A stretch of DNA of 64,000 bases, from positions 1 through 64,000 of the forward strand of contig NZ_FOKZ01000022.1 of the NCBI RefSeq assembly GCF_900112285.1. Direction: 5' to 3'. The translations under genes and the position numbers were made by a program. Within the stretch, counting starts at the first letter, position 1. Each line of letters opens with the position of its first letter. Under the pieces are notes generated by a model. That model did no database searches, was not told where the DNA came from, and saw only the letters and a list, made by a program, of their open reading frames with translations. Of the stretch, positions 27,203 through 36,058 are shown piece by piece. This DNA is from Polaromonas sp. OV174. GTDB lineage: Bacteria; Pseudomonadota; Gammaproteobacteria; Burkholderiales; Burkholderiaceae_C.

Positions 27203-27631
27203 CTACAGTTTTTCAATGACCAGGCGGTTGCCCAGCATTTCCTTGATGCGAAAACTGCCAGGACTGGCCGGTGCGGCCGGATCGCTGGTCACCGCTGTCC
27301 ATTGCGCGCCGCGAAATTTCACGGTCGCCGTACCGTCGGCATTCCAGCGCAGCACTTGTACCGGCTCACCGATGTCAAGGTGAACATCCCGGTTGGCATT
27401 GACCGAAAAGGGGGCAGGGCTCTTGCTGCGGTGCCAATACCAGGCGGCGACCGCGCCGCCGCCAATCACCGCCGTGATTACTATCTGGCCTATCAACGGC
27501 AGGCCCAGATGAGCGGCAATGGCACCGGCAGCAAGCCCCAGAGCCATCATCAGCAGGTAAAAGGTGCCCGTCATCAGCTCAACCGCTACCGCGGCCCCAG
27601 CTAGCAACCACCAGATACTTGATTCGCTCAT
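27203..27631 (-). CDS. NfeD-like membrane protein
   Basis: A 142-residue protein with two or three hydrophobic helices (residues about 6-50) and a C-terminal OB-fold NfeD domain (DVHLDIGEPVQVLRW ... WTAVTSDPAAPASPGSFRIKEMLGNRLVIEKL). The frame is open upstream, but MSESSIWWLLAGAA at 27631 is the family-like start. It is upstream of the SPFH gene in the same orientation. Confidence 0.87.
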   Translation of the reverse strand: MSESSIWWLLAGAAVAVELMTGTFYLLMMALGLAAGAIAAHLGLPLIGQIVITAVIGGGAVAAWYWHRSKSPAPFSVNANRDVHLDIGEPVQVLRWNADGTATVKFRGAQWTAVTSDPAAPASPGSFRIKEMLGNRLVIEKL

Positions 27632-27736
27632 GATTCCCCCTTTTGTCGATGATGCGCTACATTTTGGAGCAAATACACCCTTGTACGAGCGCATAGACAC
27701 AATATCTCCGTACACTTCGCAGTCCTTTATCAAAAC

Positions 27737-27801
27737 GTTCGGGCTCAACCTGTCTATGCCCATCGAGCGTTGTCCCATGCCCTCCGACAGGTTCAGGGCT
27801 C
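27737..27801. repeat. Repeat family 2, copy 1 (inverted arms)
   Basis: The arms GTTCGGGCTCAACCTGTC and GACAGGTTCAGGGCTCC face each other with about 30 bp between, giving a long imperfect palindrome. The same arms recur before truB. It lies just upstream of the decarboxylase start. Confidence 0.6.
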
Positions 27802-27821
27802 CATGAATTGCTGCTAACGCC

Positions 27822-30110
27822 ATGAAATTTCGCTTTCCGATTGTCATCATTGACGAAGACTTCCGCTCCGAGAACACCTCGGGATTAGGTATTCGCGCAC
27901 TGGCGCAAGCCATAGAAAGCGAAGGCTTTGAGGTGTTGGGCGCGACCAGTTATGGGGACTTGTCCCAGTTTGCGCAGCAGCAAAGCCGTGCCAGTGCCTT
28001 TATCTTGTCGATTGACGATGAAGAGTTCACGCCCGGGCCTGACCTGGATCCGGCCGTGCTGGACTTGCGCAAGTTCATCGAAGAGGTGCGGCGTAAAAAC
28101 CTGGATGTGCCGATTTATGTCTACGGCGAGACCAAAACCTCGCGTCATATTCCCAACGACATCCTGCGCGAACTGCACGGCTTCATTCATATGTTTGAAG
28201 ACACGCCAGAGTTCGTGGCACGCCACATCATTCGCGAGGCCAAAAGCTATCTGGAAGGCGTACAGCCCCCATTTTTCAAGGCCTTGCTGGATTACGCCGA
28301 TGACGGCTCCTTCTCCTGGCACTGCCCGGGGCATTCGGGTGGCGTGGCCTTCCTGAAAAGCCCGGTGGGCCAGATGTACCACCAGTTCTACGGTGAGAAC
28401 ATGCTGCGTTCCGACGTGTGCAACGCTGTGGAAGAACTCGGCCAGCTGCTCGACCATACCGGCCCGATAGCGGCGTCCGAGCGCAATGCCGCGCGCATTT
28501 TCAATGCCGATCATTGCTTTTTCGTCACCAATGGCACGTCGACCAGCAACAAAATGGTGTGGCACCACACCGTAGCGCCCGGCGATGTCGTGGTGGTTGA
28601 CCGCAACTGCCACAAGTCCATCCTGCACGCCATCATCATGACGGGCTCGATTCCGGTGTTTTTGAAGCCGACACGCAACCATTTCGGCATCATCGGACCG
28701 ATTCCGCAGAGCGAATTCGAGCCCGACACCATACGCGCCAAAATTGCCGCCAACCCGCTGCTCAAGGGCGTTGACGCCGCCACGGTCAAGCCCCGGGTGT
28801 TGACGCTGACGCAGTCCACCTACGACGGCGTGCTGTACAACACGGAAACCATCAAAGGCATGCTGGACGGTTATATCGATAACCTGCATTTTGATGAAGC
28901 CTGGCTGCCCCACGCGGCCTTTCATCCGTTTTACGGCACTTACCACTCTATGGGGAAGAACCGGATTCGACCCAAAAATGCGGTGGTCTATGCCACCCAG
29001 TCGATCCACAAGCTGCTGGCCGGTATCAGCCAGGCTAGCCAGGTGCTGGTGCAGGATTCACAAAATACCAAGCTGGACAGGCATCTCTTTAATGAGGCCT
29101 ATCTGATGCACACCTCGACCTCGCCGCAATACAGCATCATCGCCAGCTGCGACGTGGCCGCCGCCATGATGGAGCCGCCGGGCGGCACCGCGCTGGTGGA
29201 GGAAAGCATTGCCGAGGCACTCGATTTCCGGCGCGCCATGCGCAAGATCGCCGAAGAATATGGCGGCGACTGGTGGTTCAAGGTCTGGGGGCCGGACAAG
29301 CTGGTGGAGGAGGGCATAGGTCTGGCCAAAGACTGGATCATCAAGGGTGAGTCGCGCAGCGCCAAGACGGCGAAGAACGGCGCCAACAACTGGCATGGTT
29401 TTGGCCAGATGGCGACCGGCTTCAATATGCTGGATCCGATCAAGTCGACCATCGTCACGCCCGGTCTGGACCTCAATGGCAAGTTCTCCAAGACCGGTAT
29501 TCCCGCCAGCATCGTGACCAAGTTTTTGGCCGAACACGGTGTGATCGTGGAAAAAACCGGCCTTTACAGCTTTTTTATCCTGTTCACCATTGGCATTACC
29601 AAGGGGCGCTGGAACACCTTGCTAACGGCGCTGCAGCAGTTCAAGGACGATTACGACAAGAATCAGCCGATGTGGCGCATCCTGCCCGAGTTCTGCCAGA
29701 AGTTCCCGCGCTATGAGCGCATGGGCCTGGCCGACCTGTGCCAGCATATTCACGCCCTTTACACCAAGTACGACATTGCGCGCCTGACGACCGAGGTCTA
29801 CCTGAGCGATCTGGCGCCGGCCATGAAGCCTAGCGATGCCTATGCCCATATCGCGCACCGGACCACCGAGCGGGTGGAGATTGACCACCTGGAGGGCCGT
29901 ATCACGGTTGGGCTGGTCACGCCTTACCCACCAGGCATTCCCTTGCTGATTCCCGGGGAAGTGTTTAACAAGAAAATTGTCGACTACCTCAAGTTCTCCC
30001 GCGAGTTCAATGCCCAGTGCCCTGGCTTTGAAACCGATATCCATGGGCTGGTGGCCCAGGAAGACAGCAAGGGCAAGATTCGCTACTACGCTGATTGCGT
30101 CAAGAAGTAG
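27822..30110 (+). CDS. Arginine/lysine/ornithine decarboxylase, biodegradative type
   Basis: Fold-type I PLP decarboxylase of 762 residues with the large wing-core-C-terminal layout of inducible decarboxylases (AdiA, CadA, SpeF). The flavodoxin-like wing spans residues 1-130. The PLP lysine is Lys397 in ATQSIHKLLAGISQAS, and HFDEAWLPHAAFHPFYG carries the cofactor-binding Asp. The HFDEAWLPHAAFHPFYG block and the C-terminal GEVFNKKIVDYLKF are most like arginine decarboxylase AdiA, but substrate choice among Arg, Lys and Orn is not secure. No antiporter gene adjoins, so a polyamine role is as likely as acid resistance. Confidence 0.88.
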   Translation: MKFRFPIVIIDEDFRSENTSGLGIRALAQAIESEGFEVLGATSYGDLSQFAQQQSRASAFILSIDDEEFTPGPDLDPAVLDLRKFIEEVRRKNLDVPIYVYGETKTSRHIPNDILRELHGFIHMFEDTPEFVARHIIREAKSYLEGVQPPFFKALLDYADDGSFSWHCPGHSGGVAFLKSPVGQMYHQFYGENMLRSDVCNAVEELGQLLDHTGPIAASERNAARIFNADHCFFVTNGTSTSNKMVWHHTVAPGDVVVVDRNCHKSILHAIIMTGSIPVFLKPTRNHFGIIGPIPQSEFEPDTIRAKIAANPLLKGVDAATVKPRVLTLTQSTYDGVLYNTETIKGMLDGYIDNLHFDEAWLPHAAFHPFYGTYHSMGKNRIRPKNAVVYATQSIHKLLAGISQASQVLVQDSQNTKLDRHLFNEAYLMHTSTSPQYSIIASCDVAAAMMEPPGGTALVEESIAEALDFRRAMRKIAEEYGGDWWFKVWGPDKLVEEGIGLAKDWIIKGESRSAKTAKNGANNWHGFGQMATGFNMLDPIKSTIVTPGLDLNGKFSKTGIPASIVTKFLAEHGVIVEKTGLYSFFILFTIGITKGRWNTLLTALQQFKDDYDKNQPMWRILPEFCQKFPRYERMGLADLCQHIHALYTKYDIARLTTEVYLSDLAPAMKPSDAYAHIAHRTTERVEIDHLEGRITVGLVTPYPPGIPLLIPGEVFNKKIVDYLKFSREFNAQCPGFETDIHGLVAQEDSKGKIRYYADCVKK

Positions 30111-30146
30111 CCGGGAAACAGCGGCTGGCGTGCGCGCCGGCCGCTC

Positions 30147-31010
30147 TCACAAGGCGAAGTCTTCGCGCACTCGCATGAAGCTGGCAAAGCGGGGAATACC
30201 GCTGTTATTCAAGCCTCTGAAGCGGTAAGTGACCTGAGCCCCAAGATGCGGCGGGTTTTCCCGCTGGGCATCGGTAAAGCCGCTGCCCAACTTGAACCGC
30301 AGCCCCGGCTGGCCGTTGACCGCCGGCATTTCAAGCAGCAGCGCCCCCAGCTTGCCGACATATTTTCCCTTGCCGGGAATATGCGCCACCACGCGCGCTT
30401 CGCTGTCTTCGTGGGTTTTGAGCTTGAGCAGATCGTCGTTGCGCTGCGCCTTGTAGAGCGATGCGCCACGATGCAGCATCAGGCCCTCACCGCCATGTTT
30501 GACGGTCTTGGCCAACAGGCTGAGCAAGGCCTGGTGGCTGGCCACCTTGGACTGCGCCACGGCCTGCACCCAGGGCTGGTCGATCCGGCTGACCCAGCCA
30601 TTCAGGATGGGAAGCCGCTCGGTGAAACTGCCGCCTTCTGCCGGCAAGTCAAAGACCATGAAGCGCATGGCACGCCAGGCCTCGTCATTGGGCGTTTGCT
30701 GTCGCACGGTGGAAACGGCTTTGGCGAACTGGCCGCGACCGGCCCACAGCTCGCCGTCCAGCGCGACCTTGGGCCAGCCTGCCGTGAACCAGTCCGGTGT
30801 GGCTATGCGCTCACCTCCCCGGGTCAAGAGCTTTTCACCATCCCAGTAGCCACGCACGCCATCGAGTTTTTCGCTGACCCAGTAGTCGGCCAGAAGGATG
30901 CCGGGACGGTAGACATTGGCCAGCATCAGTGGCGGTGGCGCCGCTGCCGCGAGCAGGGGCGAAGCGGCGACGGCGAAGCCGATCAGCGATAGAAAAGAGC
31001 GCCGCCGCAT
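30147..31010 (-). CDS. Exported ATP-dependent DNA ligase (Lig E-like)
   Basis: Minimal ATP-dependent DNA ligase of 287 residues. After an N-terminal leader comes motif I, SEKLDGVRGYWDG, with the AMP-accepting Lys at about 48. Next are LDGELWAG (motif III) and GGEGLMLHRG (motif IV). KLKTHEDSEARVVA is motif V, and an OB domain follows with the C-terminal VTYRFRGLNNSGIPRFASF. The leader MRRRSFLSLIGFAVAASPLL-AAAAP is a clear export signal and its RRSFLS fits a Tat motif. Periplasmic Lig E enzymes are known in proteobacteria and linked to uptake of DNA. It lies 87 bp downstream of fabI. Confidence 0.85.
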   Translation of the reverse strand: MRRRSFLSLIGFAVAASPLLAAAAPPPLMLANVYRPGILLADYWVSEKLDGVRGYWDGEKLLTRGGERIATPDWFTAGWPKVALDGELWAGRGQFAKAVSTVRQQTPNDEAWRAMRFMVFDLPAEGGSFTERLPILNGWVSRIDQPWVQAVAQSKVASHQALLSLLAKTVKHGGEGLMLHRGASLYKAQRNDDLLKLKTHEDSEARVVAHIPGKGKYVGKLGALLLEMPAVNGQPGLRFKLGSGFTDAQRENPPHLGAQVTYRFRGLNNSGIPRFASFMRVREDFAL

Positions 31011-31033
31011 GCTAAGCCGTTGGGGATGAATTT

Positions 31034-31081
31034 GCTATTGAAAAAATAGCTACTGTCGCCCACTGGACGGGCGCTAAAGCC
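31034..31081 (-). repeat. Dispersed ~50 bp repeat, copy H (intergenic)
   Basis: Reverse-oriented copy between fabI and the ligase gene. On the minus strand it reads GGCTTTAGCGCCC, a spacer, TGGGCG, three bases, GTAGCTATTTTTTC, then AATAGC. It is the only good copy outside a gene, which helps define the element's ends independent of coding constraint. Confidence 0.75.
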
Positions 31082-31097
31082 ACTTTTTTCTTAAAAA

Positions 31098-31895
31098 TCA
31101 GGCCAGCGCTTCGCTGCTGCGGCTGATGCCGGCCGTCTGGCTGAAGCCGCCGTCGACATAGGTGATTTCGGCAGTGACGCCGCCGGCCAGGTCGCTCAGC
31201 AAAAATGCCGCGACATTGCCGACATCTTCAATGGTGACGTTGCGGCGCAGCGGCGAGGCCGAAGCCACCACGCTCAGCAGCTTGCTGAAGTCCTTGATGC
31301 CGCTGGCAGCCAGGGTCTTGATGGGGCCGGCGCTGATGCCGTTGACACGCATGCCTTTGGAGCCCAGGGATTCGGCCAGGTAGCGCACCGACGCTTCCAG
31401 GCTGGCCTTGGCCAGGCCCATGGTGTTGTAGTTGGGGATGGTGCGCTCCGCGCCCAGATAGGTCAGGGTGAGCAGTGCGGCCTTGTTGTTGAGAAAGGGC
31501 AGTGCGGCCTTGGCCATGGCTGGAAAGCTGTAGGCGCTGATGTCATGGGCGATCGTGAAGCCCTCGCGCGAGAAACCTTCCAGAAAATCGCCGGCAATCG
31601 CTTCGCGCGGGGCGTAACCAATGCTATGCACAAAGCCGTCAAAAGTCGGCCAGGTCTGGGACAGATCGGCAAACAGCTTTTCAATTTGCGCGTCATCGCC
31701 GACGTCGCAGTCGAAGATCAGCTTGGAGTCAAAGTCCGCGGCGAATTCGGTGATGCGGTCCTTGAAACGTTCGCCTACGTAGCTGAAGGCCAGCTCGGCG
31801 CCCTGTGCGCGGCAGGCCTTGGCAATGCCATAGGCAATGGAGCGGTTGGACAGCACGCCCGTGATCAACAGTTTTTTGCCGGTGAGAAAACCCAT
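31098..31895 (-). CDS. fabI: Enoyl-[acyl-carrier-protein] reductase (NADH)
   Basis: Last reductive step of each fatty-acid elongation cycle; the target of triclosan. The 265-residue SDR-type protein has the FabI cofactor signature [18 protein letters not shown], the [15 protein letters not shown] block, the YTMGLAK-like catalytic segment [19 protein letters not shown] with the Tyr-x6-Lys spacing, and the substrate loop [15 protein letters not shown]. It is divergent from the peptide transporter operon. Confidence 0.95.
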   Translation of the reverse strand: MGFLTGKKLLITGVLSNRSIAYGIAKACRAQGAELAFSYVGERFKDRITEFAADFDSKLIFDCDVGDDAQIEKLFADLSQTWPTFDGFVHSIGYAPREAIAGDFLEGFSREGFTIAHDISAYSFPAMAKAALPFLNNKAALLTLTYLGAERTIPNYNTMGLAKASLEASVRYLAESLGSKGMRVNGISAGPIKTLAASGIKDFSKLLSVVASASPLRRNVTIEDVGNVAAFLLSDLAGGVTAEITYVDGGFSQTAGISRSSEALA

Positions 31896-31989
31896 TTTTA
31901 TGCTCCAGTGTGTTTGGTGAGTCGGCCAAGTGGGCGCCAGCGAGCCGGCGCCCGAATTTCTGCCGAGCTAAGTAGGGCAGAATTGTCGC

Positions 31990-33804
31990 ATGCGGGATTT
32001 CTATTTTTTACGGGCCCTGGCGATGGGCCTGATGGCATGCCTTGCCCCGGCCTCATGGGCGGCCCACGCATATGCCCAGTTTGGCGACATCAAATACCCC
32101 GTTGGCTTCAGTCACTTTGACTATGTGAACCCGGCGGCGCCCAAGGGCGGCGAGATCCGCATGGTGCCGCCAACCCGGCCCACCAATTTTGACAAGTTCA
32201 ACCCCTTTACCTTGCGCGGCACCGCGCCTTACGGCATTGGCAGCTTGCTGATTGAAAGCCTGCTGGTCGGCAATGCCGAGGAGCCCACCACGGCCTATGG
32301 CTTGCTGGCTGACGATGTGGTGGTGGCGGCCGACAAACTCTCGGCCACCTTTCATCTCAACGAAAAAGCGCGCTTTCACAATGGCGCGCCTGTGCTGGCG
32401 GCCGATGTGCTGCACTCCTGGAGCCAGCTCACGGGCAAGCTCGCCGCGCCGCAATACCGCACGATTTATGCGGAGGTCAAGGGCGTCACGGTGCTGTCCG
32501 AGCGGGTGCTGCGCTTTGACTTCCTCACGCCCAACCGGGAACTGCCGCTGGTGGTGGGTGGCATGCCGATCTTTAGCCGCGACTGGGGCAAGGTGGCCGG
32601 TGTCAGCAAGCCCTTTGACCAGATCGTCTCCGAGCCGCCCATAGGTTCGGGGCCCTACAAGATTGCCAACCTTGCGATGGGGCGGGACATCACCTATGTG
32701 CGCGACCCGGCTTACTGGGGTGCTGAGCTGCCGAGCCGCAAGGGCCAGTTCAATTTTGACCGCATTACCTTCAAGATTTATCTGGACGAAACCTCGCGTT
32801 TTGAGGGCCTGAAGGCCGGCGAATACGATTTTTTGCGTGAGTTCATCTCGCGCAACTGGGCGCGCCAGTACACCGGCAAGCAGTTCAGCTCGGGCGAGCT
32901 GGTCAAGCGCGCCTTTGAAAACCGCAACCCCGGTGACTTTCAGGGCTATGTCTTCAACCTGCGCAAGCCCAAGTTCCAGGATGTACGGGTGCGTCAGGCC
33001 ATAGGCCTGGCCATGGACTTCGAATGGATGAACCGGCAGCTGTTTTATGGCCTTTACAAGCGCGTGAACGGCTACTTCCCCAATAGCGAGTTTCACGCCG
33101 AAGGCCTGCCCAAGCCCGACGAGCTGGCCTTGCTGGAGCCTTTGCGCGCCAAACTCAACCCGGCCGTGTTTGGCCCGGTGCCGTTGTCACCCAGCACCAC
33201 GCCACCCGGCAGCCTGCGCGAAAACCTGCGCCAGGCCCAGGCGCTGCTGAAAGAAGCCGGCTGGACTTACCGCGATGGCGCACTGCGCAATGCCCAGGGC
33301 GAGGCCTTCACCATGGAGTTTCTGAACGACCAGCCCTCGCTGATCCGCATCGTCGGGCCGTTTCAGAAGGCGCTGGAGAAGCTGGGCATCGGCATGACTT
33401 ATCGCGTCGTCGACTTCTCTCTGAGCAAGCAAAAGCTGGACGGTTTTGACTTTGAAGTCACCACGCTGCGCCTGCCCGGCAGCACGGCACCGGGGGGTGA
33501 GCTGCTGGAGCTGTTTGGCTCCAAGGCCGCCGCCACGCCGGGCTCCTCCAATCTCTGGGGGATCGCCGATCCGGCGGTTGATGCGCTGCTGCAAAAAGTG
33601 GTGAAGGCCACCACCCGGCCCGAATTGAGCGCCGCCATGCGAGCGTTGGACCGAGTCTTGACCAATGGCTACTACTCGGTGCCCCAGTATTACGGCGACG
33701 AGTTTTTTATCGGCTACCGACCCGGCCGCTTTGTCCTGCCGGCAGTGATTCCGCCGTATTACCAGGCCGATAGCTGGGCCATGAGCACCTGGTGGGCGAG
33801 ATGA
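31990..33804 (+). CDS. Peptide ABC transporter substrate-binding protein (YejA-like)
   Basis: Periplasmic cluster C (SBP_bac_5) oligopeptide-binding protein of 604 residues with a signal peptide (about residues 1-27, through SWAAHA). YGDIKYP-like start, GSLLIESLLVG, FHLNEKARFHNGAPVLAADVLHSW, and the AFENRNPGDFQGYVFNLRKP block match YejA proteins. It is first gene of a yejABEF-type operon and is divergent from fabI. A hairpin-rich repeat separates it from the permease genes. Confidence 0.9.
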   Translation: MRDFYFLRALAMGLMACLAPASWAAHAYAQFGDIKYPVGFSHFDYVNPAAPKGGEIRMVPPTRPTNFDKFNPFTLRGTAPYGIGSLLIESLLVGNAEEPTTAYGLLADDVVVAADKLSATFHLNEKARFHNGAPVLAADVLHSWSQLTGKLAAPQYRTIYAEVKGVTVLSERVLRFDFLTPNRELPLVVGGMPIFSRDWGKVAGVSKPFDQIVSEPPIGSGPYKIANLAMGRDITYVRDPAYWGAELPSRKGQFNFDRITFKIYLDETSRFEGLKAGEYDFLREFISRNWARQYTGKQFSSGELVKRAFENRNPGDFQGYVFNLRKPKFQDVRVRQAIGLAMDFEWMNRQLFYGLYKRVNGYFPNSEFHAEGLPKPDELALLEPLRAKLNPAVFGPVPLSPSTTPPGSLRENLRQAQALLKEAGWTYRDGALRNAQGEAFTMEFLNDQPSLIRIVGPFQKALEKLGIGMTYRVVDFSLSKQKLDGFDFEVTTLRLPGSTAPGGELLELFGSKAAATPGSSNLWGIADPAVDALLQKVVKATTRPELSAAMRALDRVLTNGYYSVPQYYGDEFFIGYRPGRFVLPAVIPPYYQADSWAMSTWWAR

Positions 33805-33825
33805 CCCCCACGCTTGTCACTTCGT

Positions 33826-33892
33826 GTACTGCGCTGCCCCCCGAGGGGGCCGCTGCGCCTGAGGCCCGGCAGAGCCGGTTCCTCGGCCCCTG
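33826..33892 (-). repeat. Repeat family 3, copy 2
   Basis: On the minus strand it shows GGAACCGGCT, GCCGGGCC and GGCCCC-CTCG-GGGG, the same blocks as copy 1 near 18041. It fills most of the 161 bp gap between the yejA- and yejB-like genes and can form two stem-loops in the operon mRNA. Confidence 0.65.
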
Positions 33893-33965
33893 CTTGAAGG
33901 GATCTTTCGCGCGCTCACGCGCTGCAATTTCCGCTGCTCTTCACCCACGCTCGAAAGTTTGACCT

Positions 33966-35000
33966 ATGGCCAGCTACATCCTTAAGCGCCTGCTGCTGAT
34001 GATTCCGACCTTGCTGGGCGTGCTGCTGCTGACCTTTGCCATGGTGCAGTTTGTGCCGGGCGGGCCGGTGGAGCAAATGGTGGCGCAGTTGCAGGGCCGG
34101 GATTCGGGTGGCGAGCGGGCCGCCGCAACGGGTGCCGGCTACCGCGGCCGCCAAGGCCTGGATGCCCAGCGCATCGAGGAAATCAAGGCCTTGTACGGCT
34201 TTGACAAGCCCGTGCATCAGCGCTTTTTCCAGATGCTGGGGCAGTTCGCGCGCTTTGACCTGGGCAACAGCTTTTACCAGCACAAGGATGTCTGGCAGCT
34301 GATCAAGGAAAAAATGCCGGTATCCATCAGTCTGGGCCTGTGGACCTTTTTCATCAGCTACCTGATCGCCGTGCCCCTGGGGGTGGCCAAGGCGGTGCGG
34401 GCGGGCACGCGCTTTGACTTTGTCACCACGCTGGTGGTGCTGGTGGGCTATGCCATTCCCGGTTTCGTGCTGGGCGTGGCGCTGCTGGTGGTGTTTGGCG
34501 GCCAGCTGCAATGGTTTCCGCTGCGCGGCCTGACCTCGGCCAACTGGGACACCTTGAGCTGGGGCGCCCGTATCACCGACTATCTTTGGCACATCACCTT
34601 GCCCGTCATCGCCATGGTGCTGGGCAGCTTTGCCGTGACAGCGGTGCTGACCAAGAACTCGTTTCTGGAGGAAATCCGCAAGCAGTATGTGCTGACGGCC
34701 CGCGCCAAGGGCCTGAGCGAACGTCAGGTGCTCTGGAAGCATGTGTTTCGCAATGCCCTGATTCCCATCATCACCGGCTTTCCGGCAGCCTTCATAGGGG
34801 CTTTTTTCACCGGATCGCTGCTGATAGAAACGCTTTTTTCGCTCGACGGCCTGGGTTTGCTGAGCTATGAAAGCGTGATTCGCCGCGACTACCCGGTGGT
34901 GCTGGGGACGCTTTATTTATTCACGCTGATTGGCCTGGTGACCAAGCTGATCAGCGACCTTTGCTATGTGTGGGTAGATCCGCGCGTGAAGTTTGATTGA
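33966..35000 (+). CDS. Peptide ABC transporter permease (YejB-like)
   Basis: Inner-membrane permease of 344 residues, BPD_transp_1 family with six predicted TM segments. It begins MASYILKRLLLMIPTLLGVL, as DppB/YejB proteins do, and carries the EAA-loop sequence NSFLEEIRKQYVLTARAKGLSERQVLWKHVFRNALIPI that docks on the ATPase. It ends 2 bp before the second permease gene. Confidence 0.92.
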   Translation: MASYILKRLLLMIPTLLGVLLLTFAMVQFVPGGPVEQMVAQLQGRDSGGERAAATGAGYRGRQGLDAQRIEEIKALYGFDKPVHQRFFQMLGQFARFDLGNSFYQHKDVWQLIKEKMPVSISLGLWTFFISYLIAVPLGVAKAVRAGTRFDFVTTLVVLVGYAIPGFVLGVALLVVFGGQLQWFPLRGLTSANWDTLSWGARITDYLWHITLPVIAMVLGSFAVTAVLTKNSFLEEIRKQYVLTARAKGLSERQVLWKHVFRNALIPIITGFPAAFIGAFFTGSLLIETLFSLDGLGLLSYESVIRRDYPVVLGTLYLFTLIGLVTKLISDLCYVWVDPRVKFD

Positions 35001-35002
35001 GT

Positions 35003-36058
35003 ATGAGCAGCCTTCCAACCCCCGTCTCGCCGCCCTCGCTGTCACCTTCGCGCCGCGCCTGGCAGCGCTTTCGGCGCAACCGCCTGGGTTTCTGGAGCCT
35101 GCTGCTGTTCAGCCTTCTGGTGGTGTTCAGCCTGTTTGCCGAGGTCTTGTCCAACGACAAGCCGCTGCTGGTCAACTACAAAGGCGGGTATTACTTTCCG
35201 CTGCTCAAGGACTATTCGGAGAAGACCTTTGATGGCGACTTTGATACGCCCACCGATTACCTGGACCCTTTCATCAGGGACAAATTGAGTCGAGACGGCA
35301 ACTGGGCGCTTTACCCGCCCAACCCCTATGGCCCGCGCACCATCAATTATTTTGCCAAGGAGCCCAATCCCTCGGCGCCCTCGCAGGGCAACCTGTTCGG
35401 CACCGACGACCGTGGGCGCGATCTACTGGCGCAGCTGATTTATGGCTTTCGCTTAAGTGTGCTTTTCGGGCTGGCGCTGACCGTGATTGGCGTGGTGATA
35501 GGCGTGATCACAGGAGCGATTCAGGGTTATGCGGGCGGTAAAACCGATCTGGTATTTCAGCGCTTCATGGAAATCTGGAGTTCCATGCCCGAGCTTTACC
35601 TGTTGATCATTTTTAGCGCCGTTTTTGCGCCCAGTGTGGCCTTGCTGCTGCTTTTGCTCAGCCTGTTCGGCTGGATGGGCCTGTCGGACTATGTGCGCGC
35701 CGAGTTTTTGCGCAATCGCCAGATGGACTACGTGCGCGCCGCCCGGGCCCTGGGCGTGAGCAATCTGCAGATCATGTGGCGCCACATCCTGCCCAACAGC
35801 ATGACGCCTGTGGTCACGTTTTTGCCGTTTCGCATGAGTGCGGCCATTTTGGCGCTGACCTCGCTGGATTTTCTCGGCCTGGGCGTGCCGCCTGGAACAC
35901 CCTCGCTGGGCGAGCTGCTGAACCAGGGCAAGGCCAATATCGATGCCTGGTGGATATCCTTGTCGACCTTTGCGGTGCTGGTCGCGACCTTGCTGCTGCT
36001 GACTTTCATGGGCGATGCCTTGCGCGACGCCCTGGATCCGCGAAAGCTTGACCAATGA
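35003..36058 (+). CDS. Peptide ABC transporter permease (YejE-like)
   Basis: Second permease, 351 residues. There is an N-terminal TM (residues about 28-48), a periplasmic insert holding NPSAPSQGNLFGTDDRGRD, then the permease core with the EAA loop (MDYVRAARALGVSNLQIMWRHILPNSMTPV). A TTG at 34997 would overlap the previous stop; ATG 35003 is preferred. The stop overlaps the ATPase gene by 4 bp. Confidence 0.92.
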   Translation: MSSLPTPVSPPSLSPSRRAWQRFRRNRLGFWSLLLFSLLVVFSLFAEVLSNDKPLLVNYKGGYYFPLLKDYSEKTFDGDFDTPTDYLDPFIRDKLSRDGNWALYPPNPYGPRTINYFAKEPNPSAPSQGNLFGTDDRGRDLLAQLIYGFRLSVLFGLALTVIGVVIGVITGAIQGYAGGKTDLVFQRFMEIWSSMPELYLLIIFSAVFAPSVALLLLLLSLFGWMGLSDYVRAEFLRNRQMDYVRAARALGVSNLQIMWRHILPNSMTPVVTFLPFRMSAAILALTSLDFLGLGVPPGTPSLGELLNQGKANIDAWWISLSTFAVLVATLLLLTFMGDALRDALDPRKLDQ

